Of a DNA stretch of 64,000 nt, positions 47,901-62,277 are shown piece by piece. Both the position numbers and the translations under genes were made by a program. The stretch spans positions 6,835,501-6,899,500 of the forward strand of contig NC_092572.1 of NCBI RefSeq assembly GCF_037975245.1. Reading direction: 5' to 3'. How positions within the stretch are numbered: the first letter of the stretch is position 1; the number at the start of each line of letters is the position of its first letter. The notes beneath the pieces are model-generated. The model ran no database searches. It worked only from the letters and a program-made list of their open reading frames with translations, and had not been told where the DNA came from. Source of the stretch: Apostichopus japonicus (taxonomy: Eukaryota; Echinodermata; Holothuroidea; Aspidochirotida; Stichopodidae).

Positions 47901-50056
47901 CAAAACATTTAAAGATAATTTGACTGCAAAATATGATATTTCTGAACAATACATGAAGAAGAGATTTAAAGAGTTCTAAGCAATATTTGCTCGTGGAAAA
48001 AGTATTTGGATACATCTTAGAATTTAACAAACTGTGTTGTTACCGGACACAATTGATTGAATATATTGGAGTGTGCATGTGACAACTCCTGGAAATGACT
48101 TTTGAAGGTTTGACAAATTTTGAAATGTTTGACGGTGTGACAGCTTTAAACGTGCCTAGAATTTGGAAGCAAAAAGCTAACTACAAGTTCATAGGTGATG
48201 TTGCTTGAAATTGCTTCAAGTCCTCTCTTACAGGATTGCACTTGTCTCCAGGCATGTTGTATGTACTCATTTACAGCTACTGTTCAGTACCTCACCTACA
48301 AAATGTTGTATCATCTCAGCACTGTGCCTTCTCTGGTCAACCCACTTTCAAGGTCACTGCCCAATGTTTAACACACTCTTCCTTCCAAATGTATAGCATT
48401 CAGAAATAAAACTATTACAGTATATACTTTTTTTTTTTTTCTTGTTCTTTTTTTTTTTTGCATCCAAAAATATATTTTAAAGAGAGAGAGGGAGAAAAAA
48501 CCTGTTTATTATCAAACTCCTTATCTACTGCTGAAAGGCCTGTGTAGATAACAATACTGTATGTAGCACTTAGAATGATGGAGGCTTTGATCTTAGCAGG
48601 ATCTCTTCTTCAGAGGCTAACTTAAATGAAAGCAAACTAAGAACAGATTTAGAGATGAACAGATGGACAGAACAGTTAAATTATATTGGATAAATGAGCA
48701 AAGAATAGAGCAAGATTAGACACATCAACGGAGAAGGAAAGATGAAAGGAAAGAGGGATGAGAGGATTAAAGACTGCAGAGATAAACTCTGACGGTTGTA
48801 GCAAATGGGAAGTACTTAGTAATTATGTATAATTACTAATTAATTATCAAAATAAAAGAATGTATTTAAGTGTTGTTCATTCTGGTGAGCTCAATTGATC
48901 TCACAGTTTCCTATATCAGAATCAAGCATGGTTAATTGCTTAAATAAAAAGAAATTCATAAAAATTGAAAAAAAGAAAAAACATAAAATCAAGTACAGTA
49001 GTTTACTACTCTAGTACCACCTTCAAAAACATTTTCTGTTATTAACAGTTGAATTATCAAATTGTATAAACTCATCTCAGTGTCAGGGAATAAATTGGAT
49101 AGTGCATGTGAAACCCCCCACCCCGGAATTGACGTTTGCAATTTTTTAATTAAGCGTGCCGATAATTTGCAGGCAAAATCATGACGGCATTACAGAGCAG
49201 CTTTTTGGTCTATGATTTTACCAAACTCTGAAGTATATAATTAATTGAAATAACTTTAAAAAAAATATATAAGATTGCACTTTAATATCAGAATGAGCTG
49301 ATAGCCACTATCTTTCATTGCATGGGTGAACAAATTTTGCAAATGAAGTATGCTTCTATGGCAAATCTTTTTCCTATTCTGGAGCTAACTTCTGTGCCAA
49401 GCACTCACCCATATTTTGGTAATGGTAAAATTTGTCAAATAAATCATCACGAACAGCGCCATGGCAGAAATGTTTAAAATACTGGTTGTGCTGGGCGGCA
49501 TTCAGAACAGCAGGGCACAGCTGCTCTCCCCCTCCCTCCCCCCTCTGGTCATAAGCACATCCCTGGGATACCAGCCAGATAAATAATGATGTAAATTATG
49601 AATAACAGCAAGAAATTTCACAAATTTAACTCAAAAATACTGCATTAAAATACCAAATATCCAGAGGATTGTTTTGGTTCCCTTGTGGTCAGACATCCAG
49701 GACTGTAGATTCCACTAGCTACATTACTGACATGTGTCTAGCTATGTTACTGACATCTGTCTGCACTAGAATGGACAAATACTGTATGTCTGTACTGCTC
49801 CTGGTTAGGTTCATTTCAGACAATAGCAGTGAGTGACATGACTTTCAAAACAAGTAGTGTGGGTGAGTTGGAGAACTAGGTTCAGTGACCTTTGACCTCC
49901 CAGACTGTAACAGATATAAATCTCAGAATCGGTTTACATTCTTTGGGTTTGGCTAGAACTGTCTGCGGATTCCATCAGTGTATAGGGAGCTACAAGCATC
50001 CATGAAAGTAATAAACTTCCATGTCTTAAGTATATTTAATGTACATACAGTAGACT

Positions 50057-50060
<4 letters not shown>
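44935..50060. other. Gene-poor unassigned DNA
   Basis: No supported gene. A DR1-type TGACCTTTGACCT lies at 49886-49898 in a degenerate repeat. Two poly-T tracts lie near 48430-48460. Confidence 0.35.

Positions 50061-50107
<47 letters not shown>
50061..50107. repeat. (AT)n microsatellite
   Basis: About 46 bp of pure TA. Confidence 0.93.
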
Positions 50108-50109
<2 letters not shown>

Positions 50110-53100
50110 TGGATGATGAGAGTATCTTAACAGGCCTACAGTATCTATTTTTTGAAATTTGTGGTTACTTAATGGTTTGGCAAATTTTTCAAAGAAAGTT
50201 TAATGACTAACTGCAGTAAGATACTCTGGAATTTTCATATTTATGACAAGGTATTATTACATTGAAAAATTTGATTTTTCATATTTATGACGAAGTATTA
50301 TTAATGAAATTGAGAAGTTTTTTTTTTTTCTTAATAGAATCATAATGAGGGAGTAATGTAATTACTTAGTGGAATTGAAAAAGAGGAAGATTTTTTCCCC
50401 ACAAGGTACACAATTTTTAACCATTTTAAAGTGTCAAGATTTTTGATAAAAGTGGACCATACAGTTCATACAAGTTAATTAGTTGTGTTGTTCTTTTAAT
50501 GTCAAAGAGTCTTTAAAAATAGAACCAAACATAAAGGACAATGTTGGACCAAAGATTGCATGTTTTCCGTTGATAATTTAATCTTTGAAAACCAATTAAT
50601 TTTGTCACAAGTAATTTCTAATATAAGGAAAAACAAAAGAAAAAAAATACCATCTCAACTTTATCAAGTACAGTTATTAAATAAATGGCTAGGTTTGAAA
50701 GATTGTCTATATTTACAAAAGCATATAAAAAAAAATAAAGCAGACGAAACAAATACAGCTATGCTTACAAGAAGATACTACCGTAATTTCCAAATTCAAT
50801 AAATTACCCAGATTTTCATTTTGAGAAAATTAACTTCCCCTTTTTCGGGACCCAGTCCTCAAACACTGACAATATACCAACTACTTGATTCACCTGTCAC
50901 CATTCCAGTCCGTCTGTCCGTCCTCAGGTATGTACATAATAATCACCACACTTTAGAGTTATTACATCCCTCTATCTGTCCTTAGAACTCTATAGATCCT
51001 ACAACCATTTCAGCAAATTTGCTTTCTTTCCCACACCCAGAGGCCTAACCTCAAATGGCCTTTCATTTAATTTACCTTTGAGAGATGCCCCCTCCATTTT
51101 ATACCTACTTCTACTAATATCAGGCAACCTGGCTGGCTGCGACATTGCCATCCAGTATTCAAAGGCAAATAAAGCCCTCATCAATTGTATAGAAAGAACG
51201 TTTTTCTTTTTTTTTCCCCTTTCAACTGTTGACTCACCTCTGTGTTTTTCTAGCAGTGTTTGTCCCTTGGATTTATATATATTTTTTTTAAAGAAAGTAG
51301 AAGAAGAAGGAAACAAACTATATCCCCCTGATCCCATAAATATTGGTACAGTCCTGTGATCTCATAAATATTGGTACAGTCCAGTTTATCAGTGCTACTG
51401 CTTTGTGTTGTGCAGCAGCTGTATTATGTGGGAAAGTGTTTTTTTCTTGAGTACTATATTGAGAGTGAGGATGAGTGCATACATACATCATGCATGTATG
51501 TCAGAGCTCTGTAGAGTAAGAAAGTTTCTGTATAGTGGGCAGTACCGTACAAAGGTTCATTGTAGACTGCGGTGAACCGGTTCACATCTCCTCATTTTGG
51601 TCTAGAATAGACTGCCTGATTAATTTCTTCATCTTTTGACGTCCTCGAAAGAAACTGGTGAAATATCCTCCCAGTTCTACTTGCGGAAAAAAAAAACTGC
51701 AATTTGCAAAAGGAATATTATTAGGGGAAAAAAAGTAGAACACTTTGAGACGTGACAATGTAGGGATGATTTTATTTGGATAATATGTGGATTAATTCGA
51801 TTATCAGGGAAGAAAACTGTTTTGGTAAGTACGGTTCCGTTCTGAGTGACAGATTTAATTTTTCAGACTTTAAAATTGAAAAAGAGAAGATATCAGAGGA
51901 TATGAGAGGATAGATGGCTACTTGTAGGTGCAATTGATATATTCTGTGGTCGTATTGAATTTATACTATAGTACCCAAAAAGTTTTTGACAGAATTAATT
52001 TTGAGTTACTATTTTACGTCAGGGAATTTTATCTAGTATTCAAATCTTCAGTTTTGCAGGATCTAAATTTGTGTTTTGTTAAATACTTTGGTTCCTGTAT
52101 AAACAAAAGTACTTTATATCTGGATCAGTGGACTTGTACGGTACAGTAATTGATCTTTTTGGGTAGCGTTTTGCAATGTCGAATAATTATCAACCGTTTA
52201 TTTGATCAAACCTGTAAGAGTGCTACTGTACTTTACAACAAGATCAATTGCAGTTAATAGATCTTGAATTGTCAGTATATGGTACTTGGTTGTCTATACC
52301 AAATATACAATAAATAAAATTAAATAAAGAAAAAAATGAAAAAGCAGATGCATATCATTACTGCAGGGCCAGAATTTTATAGCTTACATTATAAGCCTCA
52401 GATTGTTAAAGGTGCCAGTGGGTAGGAAAAACTAAGTTACGGCCTATTGAAGATCAATTCCAACTTGCATTTTCCTTGAATATAATTTCCTAGCAACATT
52501 AATTGCAAGCACCTGCAGCTTTTTGTTCTTCTGGTTCTTAATCTTGTAATAAATCCACATTCATTATTAAGTAGTCTGAATTTGTTGGCCTGCTAAGTGT
52601 GCAATTTCATCGGCGCACACTCTATAAATCACCGCAAAATGCTACTTTAATTAAGAAAGGTATTTAAAAAGAGTAAGAAAAACAGGTCACTTTTAAGTTT
52701 TAACGTGCTATAGTGCAGTTGAAGATCGTCAGTGTTGGCCTGAAATATTTAGCTTGCTTAAAGCTGCTCGGAGTTTTCAAAAGTACAGTAATTAAAGTAG
52801 ATGATTTTGATCCTTGAAATTATTCCCAGGCATCGAGGAGAATTAAAATAGACCACTTAATATGTCTGTGTGGGTACTACTGTGTAATTTACATTTACAT
52901 AGGCAGTACTTACTATAAAGTGCCTGTTGAAATTTTAGCATCGGTGACCAGTATTTAACTTTCTAGCATATTTTGTTTGTAATGCTGATGATCTTTAAGT
53001 TACGGAGATTACGATATATGTTACAATATTAGTTGACAAACAAATCATATTAAGTTTATTCCTCTTTGGTAGAAATATCTGGGAAGGTGGAGGAGACCTT

Positions 53101-55663
53101 AGTGTTTTTTAATCAATTGCAATGTTATTTTGAGTACTATTCTGCTTTGTTTGGGGAAATTGTCCAGGAAATGCCCCCTCCCCCCTAAAAAAAATACACA
53201 TACACAAAAACCTGCAGCTTCAACATAAACAGTAATCAAGGCCTACATGTTGATGGTTGTATCTTCTGCATGCTTTGAGAAAGACACAGCTTGTGAATTA
53301 TCTTATCAGAAATAACTTGCTGAGGCTATTTGTGGTTTGTATGGACTGAATGTATCCCAGCAGGGTAACTGCTAATGGGATGGACTGCTATGATTTACAG
53401 ATTGGAAATGAATTTTTAATATCCGGAAGATATTCAAGGTCATCTCATTAGACTCATTTACTTCTCACCCTTCTCTTCTCCCCCCCCCCCCCAACTCCCC
53501 TCAAAAATAAATAAATACTGTAGTAGCTCAAACAAAATCCAAAGAGGCTTCAAATGTTCTAGGCTACTTGTGTACCATTTTACAAATCAAAATTATTCCT
53601 CAAAATAGACTTCTTGATTGCTCAACTCTGAAAGTGGTTCTTCGATCTTGTCCAAATCTCAGTTACAATTTTTTACAGTTCACAAGTGTTATTACTTTCT
53701 CAACTGTCAAAGATATACATGTAAAATTGAAAACAAATTTAGCCCCAAATCATGTACACATTCAACACAGGATATACAGTACAAGCTTTGTTTAATATCT
53801 GCTGTGTTGTAGTGTAGAAGGTCTAGATATTTTGGCAATGGTGGTCTCTGTTTGAAAAGTATAAAAGAGTGTTGATGTTGTCAAGATTTTCTACCATCTG
53901 TTGTATTAATGTTAGAGCATAACAATGTACTGTACAGTCATGTCTATCCAAAGGTCTTTGCCAGTGCAGAGAAAAAACATTTTTCTTTATTATACATAAT
54001 TTTAATAACCTCAGCCAGTTTTGATTATTTGCTCAGAAATTAGAAATACAACTGTAGCATTCCAAGACCAGCATTCCTGTACCAGACTGACCGTACAGTA
54101 GGTAAACTGTTTATTGCCCTTTCATGAAATCTATGCATACAAGCAACACCTTTGACTGTTATAAAGTCTAGGAGTTGCAACCCAATTGCAAATTTGCTTA
54201 GAAGAGCAAAACTTAAATATAATAATAATAAAAACTAAAGGCGACAAGGAATATACTATATATACCAAAGTAAGATTTGTCCAAGTTGTGAATTTGAATC
54301 ATTCTGAACTACAATTTCCTCTTTCATTTTGTATCACAAATTGAAACAATTTGCCATGCATTGATCTTTTTTTAGAAATGGGAATTTTATCTGTCCACAT
54401 TATGTATACTACTGTACTCTACAATTTAATACCCCAAACGTGCCCTTCTCAGCCCTAAGGTCACAAGCTTCCAAAACATTAAAAGTTAAAATTATTTTTT
54501 CGTCTCGCTCAGATATCAAAAGATCTTCAATTTTGATGCAGACACTGTACTGTACATATTCACCTTACAGCGTGACTTGTTTAATTTTGACTTGTGTACG
54601 TGTGAATATGTAAATGTCCAGATGCTACTGTACGTGCTGCATGAGTCATGCATACTTGATCTACATTAACAGTCTCATTGAACCTCATATTACAGGAGAA
54701 TCTTGTGAGAAAAAACCAGAATCTGAGTTATTTTCGCTGCATTGGCAGACATAAAATAAACATTTTCCAGGTTACCTGGGTGAAAGTGACCCACTTCATA
54801 CAGGTAGCTTCCTGTTTACAAAATTGTGAAATGTTTAGGACAAAATAGTCCAGCTCTTTTGACCCAGCTGCCTGCCCATGGTGAAAATATTCACAGTGCT
54901 TTGAATTTATTGGAGCATGACCAGGAGACAATTTTCCTATTTTTGAAAAATGCAAATTGCTCAAAGTAGACTGTCTGAAAATCTTTTGTCATTTGGAATT
55001 TATTTAAACTATATTGAGTTTTTTTGTTTTTTATTTTTATTTTCTTTGATATAGTAGCCCTCCTAAATTTACTTCTCGTACAGTATATAGTTTATGGTAC
55101 TACTATTCTGGACAGACTAGGACAGAGTCATATTTTAAAGCAGCTTTCTGATATCTTAGTTTAAGCAGCATACTGTAGATCTGTTAATTATTGGTATGAG
55201 CCTCGTTAAATACAGTAAGCTGCATTTACATAATTAGAGATCATACCCAGTGTTCAGTACAAAATTTAATTTGAACCCTGTGCTCATTATCAGACCCTTG
55301 CTCTTAATCCCTGCATTGGAAGTCAAGGTTTCTTTACTACAAGAAAAGGTGCGAACCACAGGTCATGTGACATGCGGCACTGTCACTACTGTGTCAAATT
55401 AGGTGTGTAACAAACAGCACAGAAGTTAAAGGTCACTGCTCATCAAAAAACAGTAACTTGCAAGATTACTGTGGAACGCTATAGTGTACAGTGGTATATC
55501 CAGTAGCAATGACTCATGTACAGTATGTTTTTATCTGTGATTGCAAACATACTAACTTTACAGTAACTACTAGCATTTTAAATTGAAAACTTTTGAGGAA
55601 TAAAATTTATAATTTGCACATGACTATTTTGGAACAGGAGGAAGGAGGGATTGGGAGAGAGGG
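50108..55663. other. Gene-poor unassigned DNA
   Basis: No supported gene. An 80-codon AT-rich frame at 50560-50802 and a 112-codon minus frame at 50999-51337 lack recognisable domains and splice framework. Poly-C lies near 53480. Confidence 0.3.
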
Positions 55664-55708
55664 ATGGGAGGCCATCATGGGAGGCCATCATGGGAGGCCA
55701 TCATTGGG
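55664..55708. repeat. 15-bp tandem repeat, three copies
   Basis: ATGGGAGGCCATC repeated three times in a purine-rich context. Confidence 0.88.
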
Positions 55709-57221
55709 AAAATAAAAATCTCATATTGAATCACTTGACTAGTGAACATAACAATTAGTCATATACTGTAGGTATGCTGTGGCAATGTTAAATTTTGATT
55801 TGTGACGACTGATATCAAGAGTATACAGCGTTTTCTAGGCCAGTTTAATACACTATATAGTTCTAGGGCTATGCCTCACAGAATATATACACTGAACAGT
55901 ATATCACATGCACAGTTGTGTATATATCTAGCAGGCTATGTCAATACATCCTGTCAAGTGGTCTCACTGGTCTTCAGACCAGAGAAATAAATAACTAAAA
56001 TCAATCAATATTGGATCAATTTGCACTTGACAGCTTTTGCATTCCACAAACCCACAGTACTTATCAACCATTTGGGCTGGTCCTGATGATGCGACCCTCC
56101 ATCCATCTGTCCATCCTCCATGCATCTCACTCAACATCCTCTCTGGTGATCTCCATCTTCCCAAGAGAAGGTATGAGAGGTGTATGTACACTCACAGACT
56201 AGAGTCAGTTATTGTGTTATTGTTGCCTCTCAAAGAGAAATGCTGAGTATGTTTTGTAACCAGCTTGGATCCATTGTCACCTAGTATGCACAAACCGTTT
56301 GATTGGGTATATATATATGTTTTAATGTGCAGACATGTTTAAACCATCGAACCAGACTAGCAGTTCAATATTTATTAGTATTAATCCATTGAAAAATTAA
56401 TACGATTTTAATCCCTTGTTTCATTATTGAATTTGATAGTTTTTAATCCCGAGAAATAGTTTCAAATTTTGGAAAGAAACAAATAATGGAAATTTTTTGA
56501 GAACTGAACTTTAAATATAATATAATTTTAATACCCTTGAAATACTTTTAATCCCTCAAAAAGTTTGAGAACTTTCTGTGCAGGGTCGGTCAAATTACAG
56601 CACACTTGAATGTACTAGATACAGTAGTTATATTCAAGATAATGGGAGAAAAGTCTTGTATTTTGAAAACTATCTGACTTCAAGTTTTCCATAAATAGGT
56701 TTTGACATGAAGTCAGTGGCACTCATATTTTGGGTAAAAGATGCTGTAAAAAATGACCTTACACACACAAAGTACTGTACTTGATATAGCTATTGTCGCT
56801 TTAGACCGTGGTGAAATATTTCATCCAGGCATGGACTCTGTTGACTCTGTTGTTGTATGCACATAGTTCAAGCTTATACAGTAGTTACTGTACAGTAACC
56901 ACAAAATAGTTTTACATGAATTTACTTAGTTCCTCGCTTACCTGTCTCCCCACAACCTTAGCACTCTCGTTCTATTGTGCCTAGAATGATCCGGTAAACT
57001 ATTAACACTGGTCAATGCCCTTCCTTCTTATTCTACCACCCAAAGTGCCCTGACGTGTGTTTGTGTCCAGATATTTTCCCATCTTCAATTCGTTTGGAAC
57101 TGTTTTTTGTAACCCAGGACTCCACTATAAAATCTGTTCTACTCTGTAGTATGGCAGCCTTGCCACTTACAGTAGCTACTGTAGGCAAAGTTATGTCCAA
57201 AGTTAATTGCGATGTAATTTC
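55709..57221. other. Gene-poor unassigned DNA
   Basis: No supported gene or repeat of note. Confidence 0.3.
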
Positions 57222-57307
57222 AGGCATACTGTGATATGATAGTCCAGCAGGCATTCTGTGGTAGGATAGTCCAGCAGGCATACTGTGGTACTGTAGGATA
57301 GTCCAGC
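57222..57307. repeat. 27-32-bp tandem repeat, three copies
   Basis: AGGCATACTGTG followed by GATAGTCCAGC occurs three times with spacings of 27, 27 and 32 bp. The third copy has an extra TACTGTAGG. Confidence 0.85.
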
Positions 57308-60300
57308 ATGGCTAACTATACTCCACAGTAGTTTCTGATAGAGGGTATATACTGTACTGTATTACATTTATGGACATGGTGTAGAGCTCTGACAGAAAAT
57401 GTTTTTAGAGAGAGATCTCTTCAGCCATTTTATGAATCCCCAAGCTGAAGGTCTTAAATTCCTCATAACCTAGGGTCATCCAGTGTTGGTAATATAAATG
57501 GTAAAGTGGAGAGGCTGTTTTATGCTATGCCAGGCCTGAATTCACTTGCTAGCATCTGTTTTGTGATTTTGATTGATAGGATAAGGTGATGTGTTGAGAG
57601 TATATTGGTTTGGCATGTATAGACCACAGGGCTGTCATTGAAGAACAGTTCACAGGATCCCCAAATAAATGTATTTAAAAAGGCCTTGCCAGGCTGATGT
57701 TTGGATCCTAGGGGGAATCTTCTTCCTAGGCAGACTAAAAGAAAACTAAGAGCAAAGGAGTTTTAAGTAGACAGGGTCAGAATTGTTCATTGTGAGAATC
57801 GAACAACAGAATCAAATCTACTAAGTCTGTATAGTTTATGTATAGTGTGTAAACGGAGTGTAGAAAGTTAACACATTGAACTAGTACTAAAAGGAATTAA
57901 AAATGCAATGAAACCACATGTTTGCATCTCTTTTGACATGGAATGTTACTGTTGTGTACTCCCTGTTGGTTTTTTTTTCTAAAAATTTGGAATGGACTTT
58001 GAGAATGCCCTTTGCCTGTGAACTACCATAGCAACACATCTTTCTGGCAAATGTCAAACTGATATAGTATGTGTGGCTCATGTATGCATGATACAACTTA
58101 CAAATATCTCCAGCTGGAGGGAGGGTGGGGGGTGGGGAGGAGGGGTGGAGGACTAAGAATTCAGTTATTGTACTTGTCCAAGTCTGGAACATAGAAAGTA
58201 ATGTTATAGCCATCTTTACAGTTATAGTAGCTAGTCCTCCATAGTCTTACAAAACGAATTTGTCAAAAGTTTTCAAATAGGTAAATTTCTCCACTGTACT
58301 GTCAGGGAGATAGGATGGTAGCACAATTTAAATTTGTCATCATGTAACAACAGTATTTACCATGTCAAAGAAGGACTGCGAAAATCATGGTATAATGTAA
58401 CCGATAACTGAGTAGGTGTCCATTTTGATTGTGACACTGTTTATGAATACGTTGACTACTTCATAATTTAGCTATTTATCTTGGTCTGTACAGTAGCCTG
58501 CTATATCTATCCTATAGCCTGCTATATGTATCTATGGCCTACACCTGCTGTACTGTACAATATGTGTTGTGCCAATTATTGGATTTAAAACACCTGTGTC
58601 CGGCTTTGAAGATTTTATTTCTGATCCTGTGCCCATTCTGTGATGATCTGGTTTTGAGGTATACTGTATGGATTGGTAAAAGTTGTTTGCTTTTATTCTT
58701 TGTCCAAAGGTTAATGGGGCTTTGTCAGGACCATTGTTCAAACATACAGCTAAATACATCTCCTCCTCTCTGTTACTTAAAGGCTTCATTGTACAGTAGA
58801 TACTGGCTGTGGTCTTCCACTTCAATTGGTCTACGAAAGAGTTTGTTTTGTTAAGCACTGGCTAAATGCTAATTATAAAGTGTAATGTATGTTACTGATC
58901 AAGTGTACTGTAAACTGTTGGAGTGAGTGTGTGGGATAGTTTGAACGGGAGAAATTATCACTCATACTGTATCTGGTGCGGTTAGTGCACAGATTACATA
59001 TATACATATTAACCTACAGTGTGTATTTATTGATATCTGAGGCATCAAGAATCTGTCTGTTGAAGTACAGTACATGGCTGTATCAGATACTTAGCAATTC
59101 ACAAGGTAAATTTTGTCAATATTTTTTAAATTTTTGTTATTGTTCATCAGTTAACAAAAGAATTGTCGTATAGTTAGTAAAAAATGTCTGAAGTTTATGG
59201 ATATTTCTATTTTCTGCAAATTGCATGGGAAGTTTATGTTGTTTAGATTTAGAGTACACATGACACACACACATATCTGCACATATGTATACATACATAA
59301 AAAGAAAACAAAGTTAGTAATCATAAACCACATTAATAAATAAATGCTGCTTGTTGATTTGTATGTTCAGAATGTTCCCTACTATATTATACTGGTACTG
59401 TATATTACTATATTATGTTGTTGTTTTTTTTGGGGGGGGAGGGGTGGGTGGGTTCAGCAGGAGACATGAATCCTACACTTTTTCTATTTACTTTGATAGA
59501 AAGAAAAATCTGTAACTTGTGATCTTCTCACCAGTGAAGAAGAGAAAATTGAACAAAATTTGATCTCCGTTGAAAGCCAGCTCTCAGATGTAATCTGTTT
59601 TGTCAAGATCAGGTTTCTGGGATTTACGATTTTGTTCGCAGATGTCAGATTAACTCTAAAGGTTGTTTAAAGGAGCTTATCGAGATTAATATTATCAACA
59701 TCTGGAGTTAACTACCGTAGGAATTTGTCAGGGTACATTGTATTGGTACCGTTGACTACGACATTTAATGCTCTCTAAGGTTTTAGTGGATACCCAAAGT
59801 TCCCCCCTTGCATCTCTTTAGAGATGCTGTCATGAATTAGTGGAAGTAATTGCCACAGTTTAGACGCTGTTCTTCCTGTATATGATATTGGTTTTCTTTA
59901 TGTCGTGGAAAAATTTGCAAATTTATTTACAGTAGCTAGAACTTTGGGATTTAGCCGTGCTGATCCGCTTTCTTAGATGGTATGAAATGAAACATGTGGA
60001 CATTTGGCAAGCTGTCAGTGCATAACTTAATTTATTTGGTTCCTCACCTGTTTCCCCATAACATCTGCTCTCTCACTCCACCATATATATATTGACCTGG
60101 TAACTTGTTTGGACACTGACCTCCCGTAATGACCTCTGGTCAAGCTGCCGCCTCATTCTATCACCAAAAGTGTCTACATGCTGTAGCTGTGTGTTTTATG
60201 TATCTGACATACTGTGCATATAGCTCTGAGTTTTTGTCACTTCCTCCATATAATGTGTGCATCTCAGGCCTATTTTGTTTTTAGCTTCAGAACACTTTTT

Positions 60301-61770
60301 AAAATCTGTTTCTTTAATGATTACCAATGTCACCGTGCTAAGGTCAATGTCAATGGGTTACCCCTTCATGCTATACCAGGTAGAATGATAATGGAGTGAG
60401 GAGACAGGTAAGTTTGTCACTTAAATGTATCCCTAAACCAGGTCAGCTTTGGAATTTTTACTTCCATGTTATGAATGCATATTTTTTTGACATTGCATCT
60501 TGCTGGTAACATCCAAAGAAATATTTCAAAATAATTTTTATTCAAAGCCTCCCTACTGTATCTCCTCATTAGATGCTGTAAGTGCACTTGAAAGTCACTC
60601 TCCCCCTATCTTCACATCCACTCATCACCTTTAAGATATATTTCTAATCGGCTCTGTCGACCACCAGTCAGAATCTTCCCGTCTTAATTGAGCAGGATTT
60701 TTGTTTTGTTTAAAGAGAAAACAAAGATGATGTAATATGCATCGATTTCGCATGCAGTCAATGATACGTCTTCCGTACCGATTTGTAAGGTTGGTTTAAT
60801 TGGTCAAGGATATCAAAACATACGGCAAGAAGTTGTAAAGTGTGAAGTGAATTCCAATTTGTTTACGTAATTTAGAGGTGGTGGCATCTTGATCTGAAAG
60901 TTCAGGTTCAGAGAAATGACAAACAATATACCTGACAAGTTCAGACACTCACTGAAAGCATTAGAGCGGCTGCTTTGAACAGATTGGCACATCTGTGTGT
61001 GTGTAAGCTAGCACAGATAGCACAGAAAAGTGTCAATCAAAAACACAGAACTTTTGCAATTCCCAATTTTAGGCGTCAAATACATCGTTGTCTTCAATTT
61101 ACGTTAAAAATGAGTCGGTTAAAGGAGCTTTGATCTCCCAAGCATAATTTGAGAAGTGGTGGTAAAACTTTGACATAATTTGGGGTATCTCAGATTTCGG
61201 TAAATTGCCTTGATTAAATGGCAACAAAATGCAAGATTTTGTCAAACTTTTTAGTGAAGGACCAAAATGTAAAAAATTTCTGGCATATTTTGCACTGGAA
61301 GTATTCATCACCCTTAATATAGTCTTATCATGATCAGCCAGGACCTCCTAGCATGGTGATATGTTGGTCACCCTTTCCAGTGTTCCTCATTTATCTCTGT
61401 TCCTCAATGATCATGGCAATGTAATTAAAATATAGTTTTTCATCAAGTGTTCCTTACATGCCTGTCTTTTGTACTATACTGTGATGTAATGTTCATTACA
61501 TGAGTTATGTACTGTAAGCACTGTACATACTAACAGTCTGAGCTAAATTCACAAGATCAAAGAAATTTGATCTGTGATGATGATGCCTGCAAAGATTAAT
61601 AATATTCACTGAGTTGATGAATTCTTTCCAACAACCTCAGCGTGGAGTACATTCCTTACATTGTTCATGTATTTTACTACCAAGCGGCCACCATTGAACT
61701 TCTCCAGCTCGCATTGTTTATTTTTCCAAGTACAGGAGGGTGTTTCTTTGGCACAGTATATCATGACTAT
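57308..61770. other. Gene-poor unassigned DNA
   Basis: No supported gene. It includes a poly-G tract near 59430. CTCACCTGTTTCCCCATAAC near 60040 resembles CTTACCTGTCTCCCCACAAC near 56940, with similar flanks about controls on CATTCTA and CACC, suggesting another dispersed repeat. Confidence 0.35.
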
Positions 61771-62277
61771 AAATAGTGTAGAACAGCATACACATAGCTT
61801 AAATAGTGTAGGACAGCATACACATAGCTTAAATAGTGTAGGACAGCATACACATAGCTTAAATAGTGTAGGACAGCATACACTTGCTTAAATAGTGTAG
61901 GACAGCATACACATGCTTAAATGGTGTAGGACAGCATACACATGCTTAAATAGTGTAGGACGGCATACACTTGCTTAAATAGTGTAGGACAGCATACACA
62001 TGCTTAAATAGTGTAGGACAGCATACACATGCTTAAATAGTGTAGGACGGCATACACTTGCTTAAATAGTGTAGGACAGCATACACATGCTTAAATAGTG
62101 TAGGACAGCATACACATAGCTTAAATAGTGTAGGACAGCATACACATGCTTAAATGGTGTAGGACAGCATACACATGCCTAAATAGTGTAGGACGGCATA
62201 CACTTGCTTAAATAGTGTAGGACAGCATACACATGCTTAAATAGTGTAGGACAGCATACACATGCTTAAATAGTGTG
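61771..62277. repeat. 29/30-bp minisatellite, about 17 copies, with higher-order pattern
   Basis: AAATAGTGTAGGACAGCATA begins every unit. Units ending CACATAGCTT are 30 bp; those ending CACATGCTT or CACTTGCTT are 29 bp. Variant units (AAATGG; GGACGG with CACTTG) appear in the same order in two four-unit blocks starting near 61919 and 62152, showing that blocks of about 116 bp were duplicated together. The in-frame SLNSVGQHTH repeat peptide is not evidence of a gene. Confidence 0.95.

Noticed and set aside
50560-50802. 80-codon K/N/I-rich ORF
   Set aside because: Composition is that of AT-rich non-coding DNA, with no motif or splice partners.
50999-51337. 112-codon minus-strand ORF with an overlapping plus-strand ORF
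   Set aside because: Both strands are open over the same bases, no domain is recognised, and poly-A/T runs encode the KKKK and FFFF parts.
58532-58858. 108- and 106-codon ORFs on opposite strands of the same segment
   Set aside because: Mirror-frame openness without recognisable content on either strand.
61661-61891. Repeat peptide SLNSVGQHTH in a 76-codon ORF
   Set aside because: Comes from the first 30-bp units of a minisatellite; once units become 29 bp the frame is lost, so there is no selection on it.
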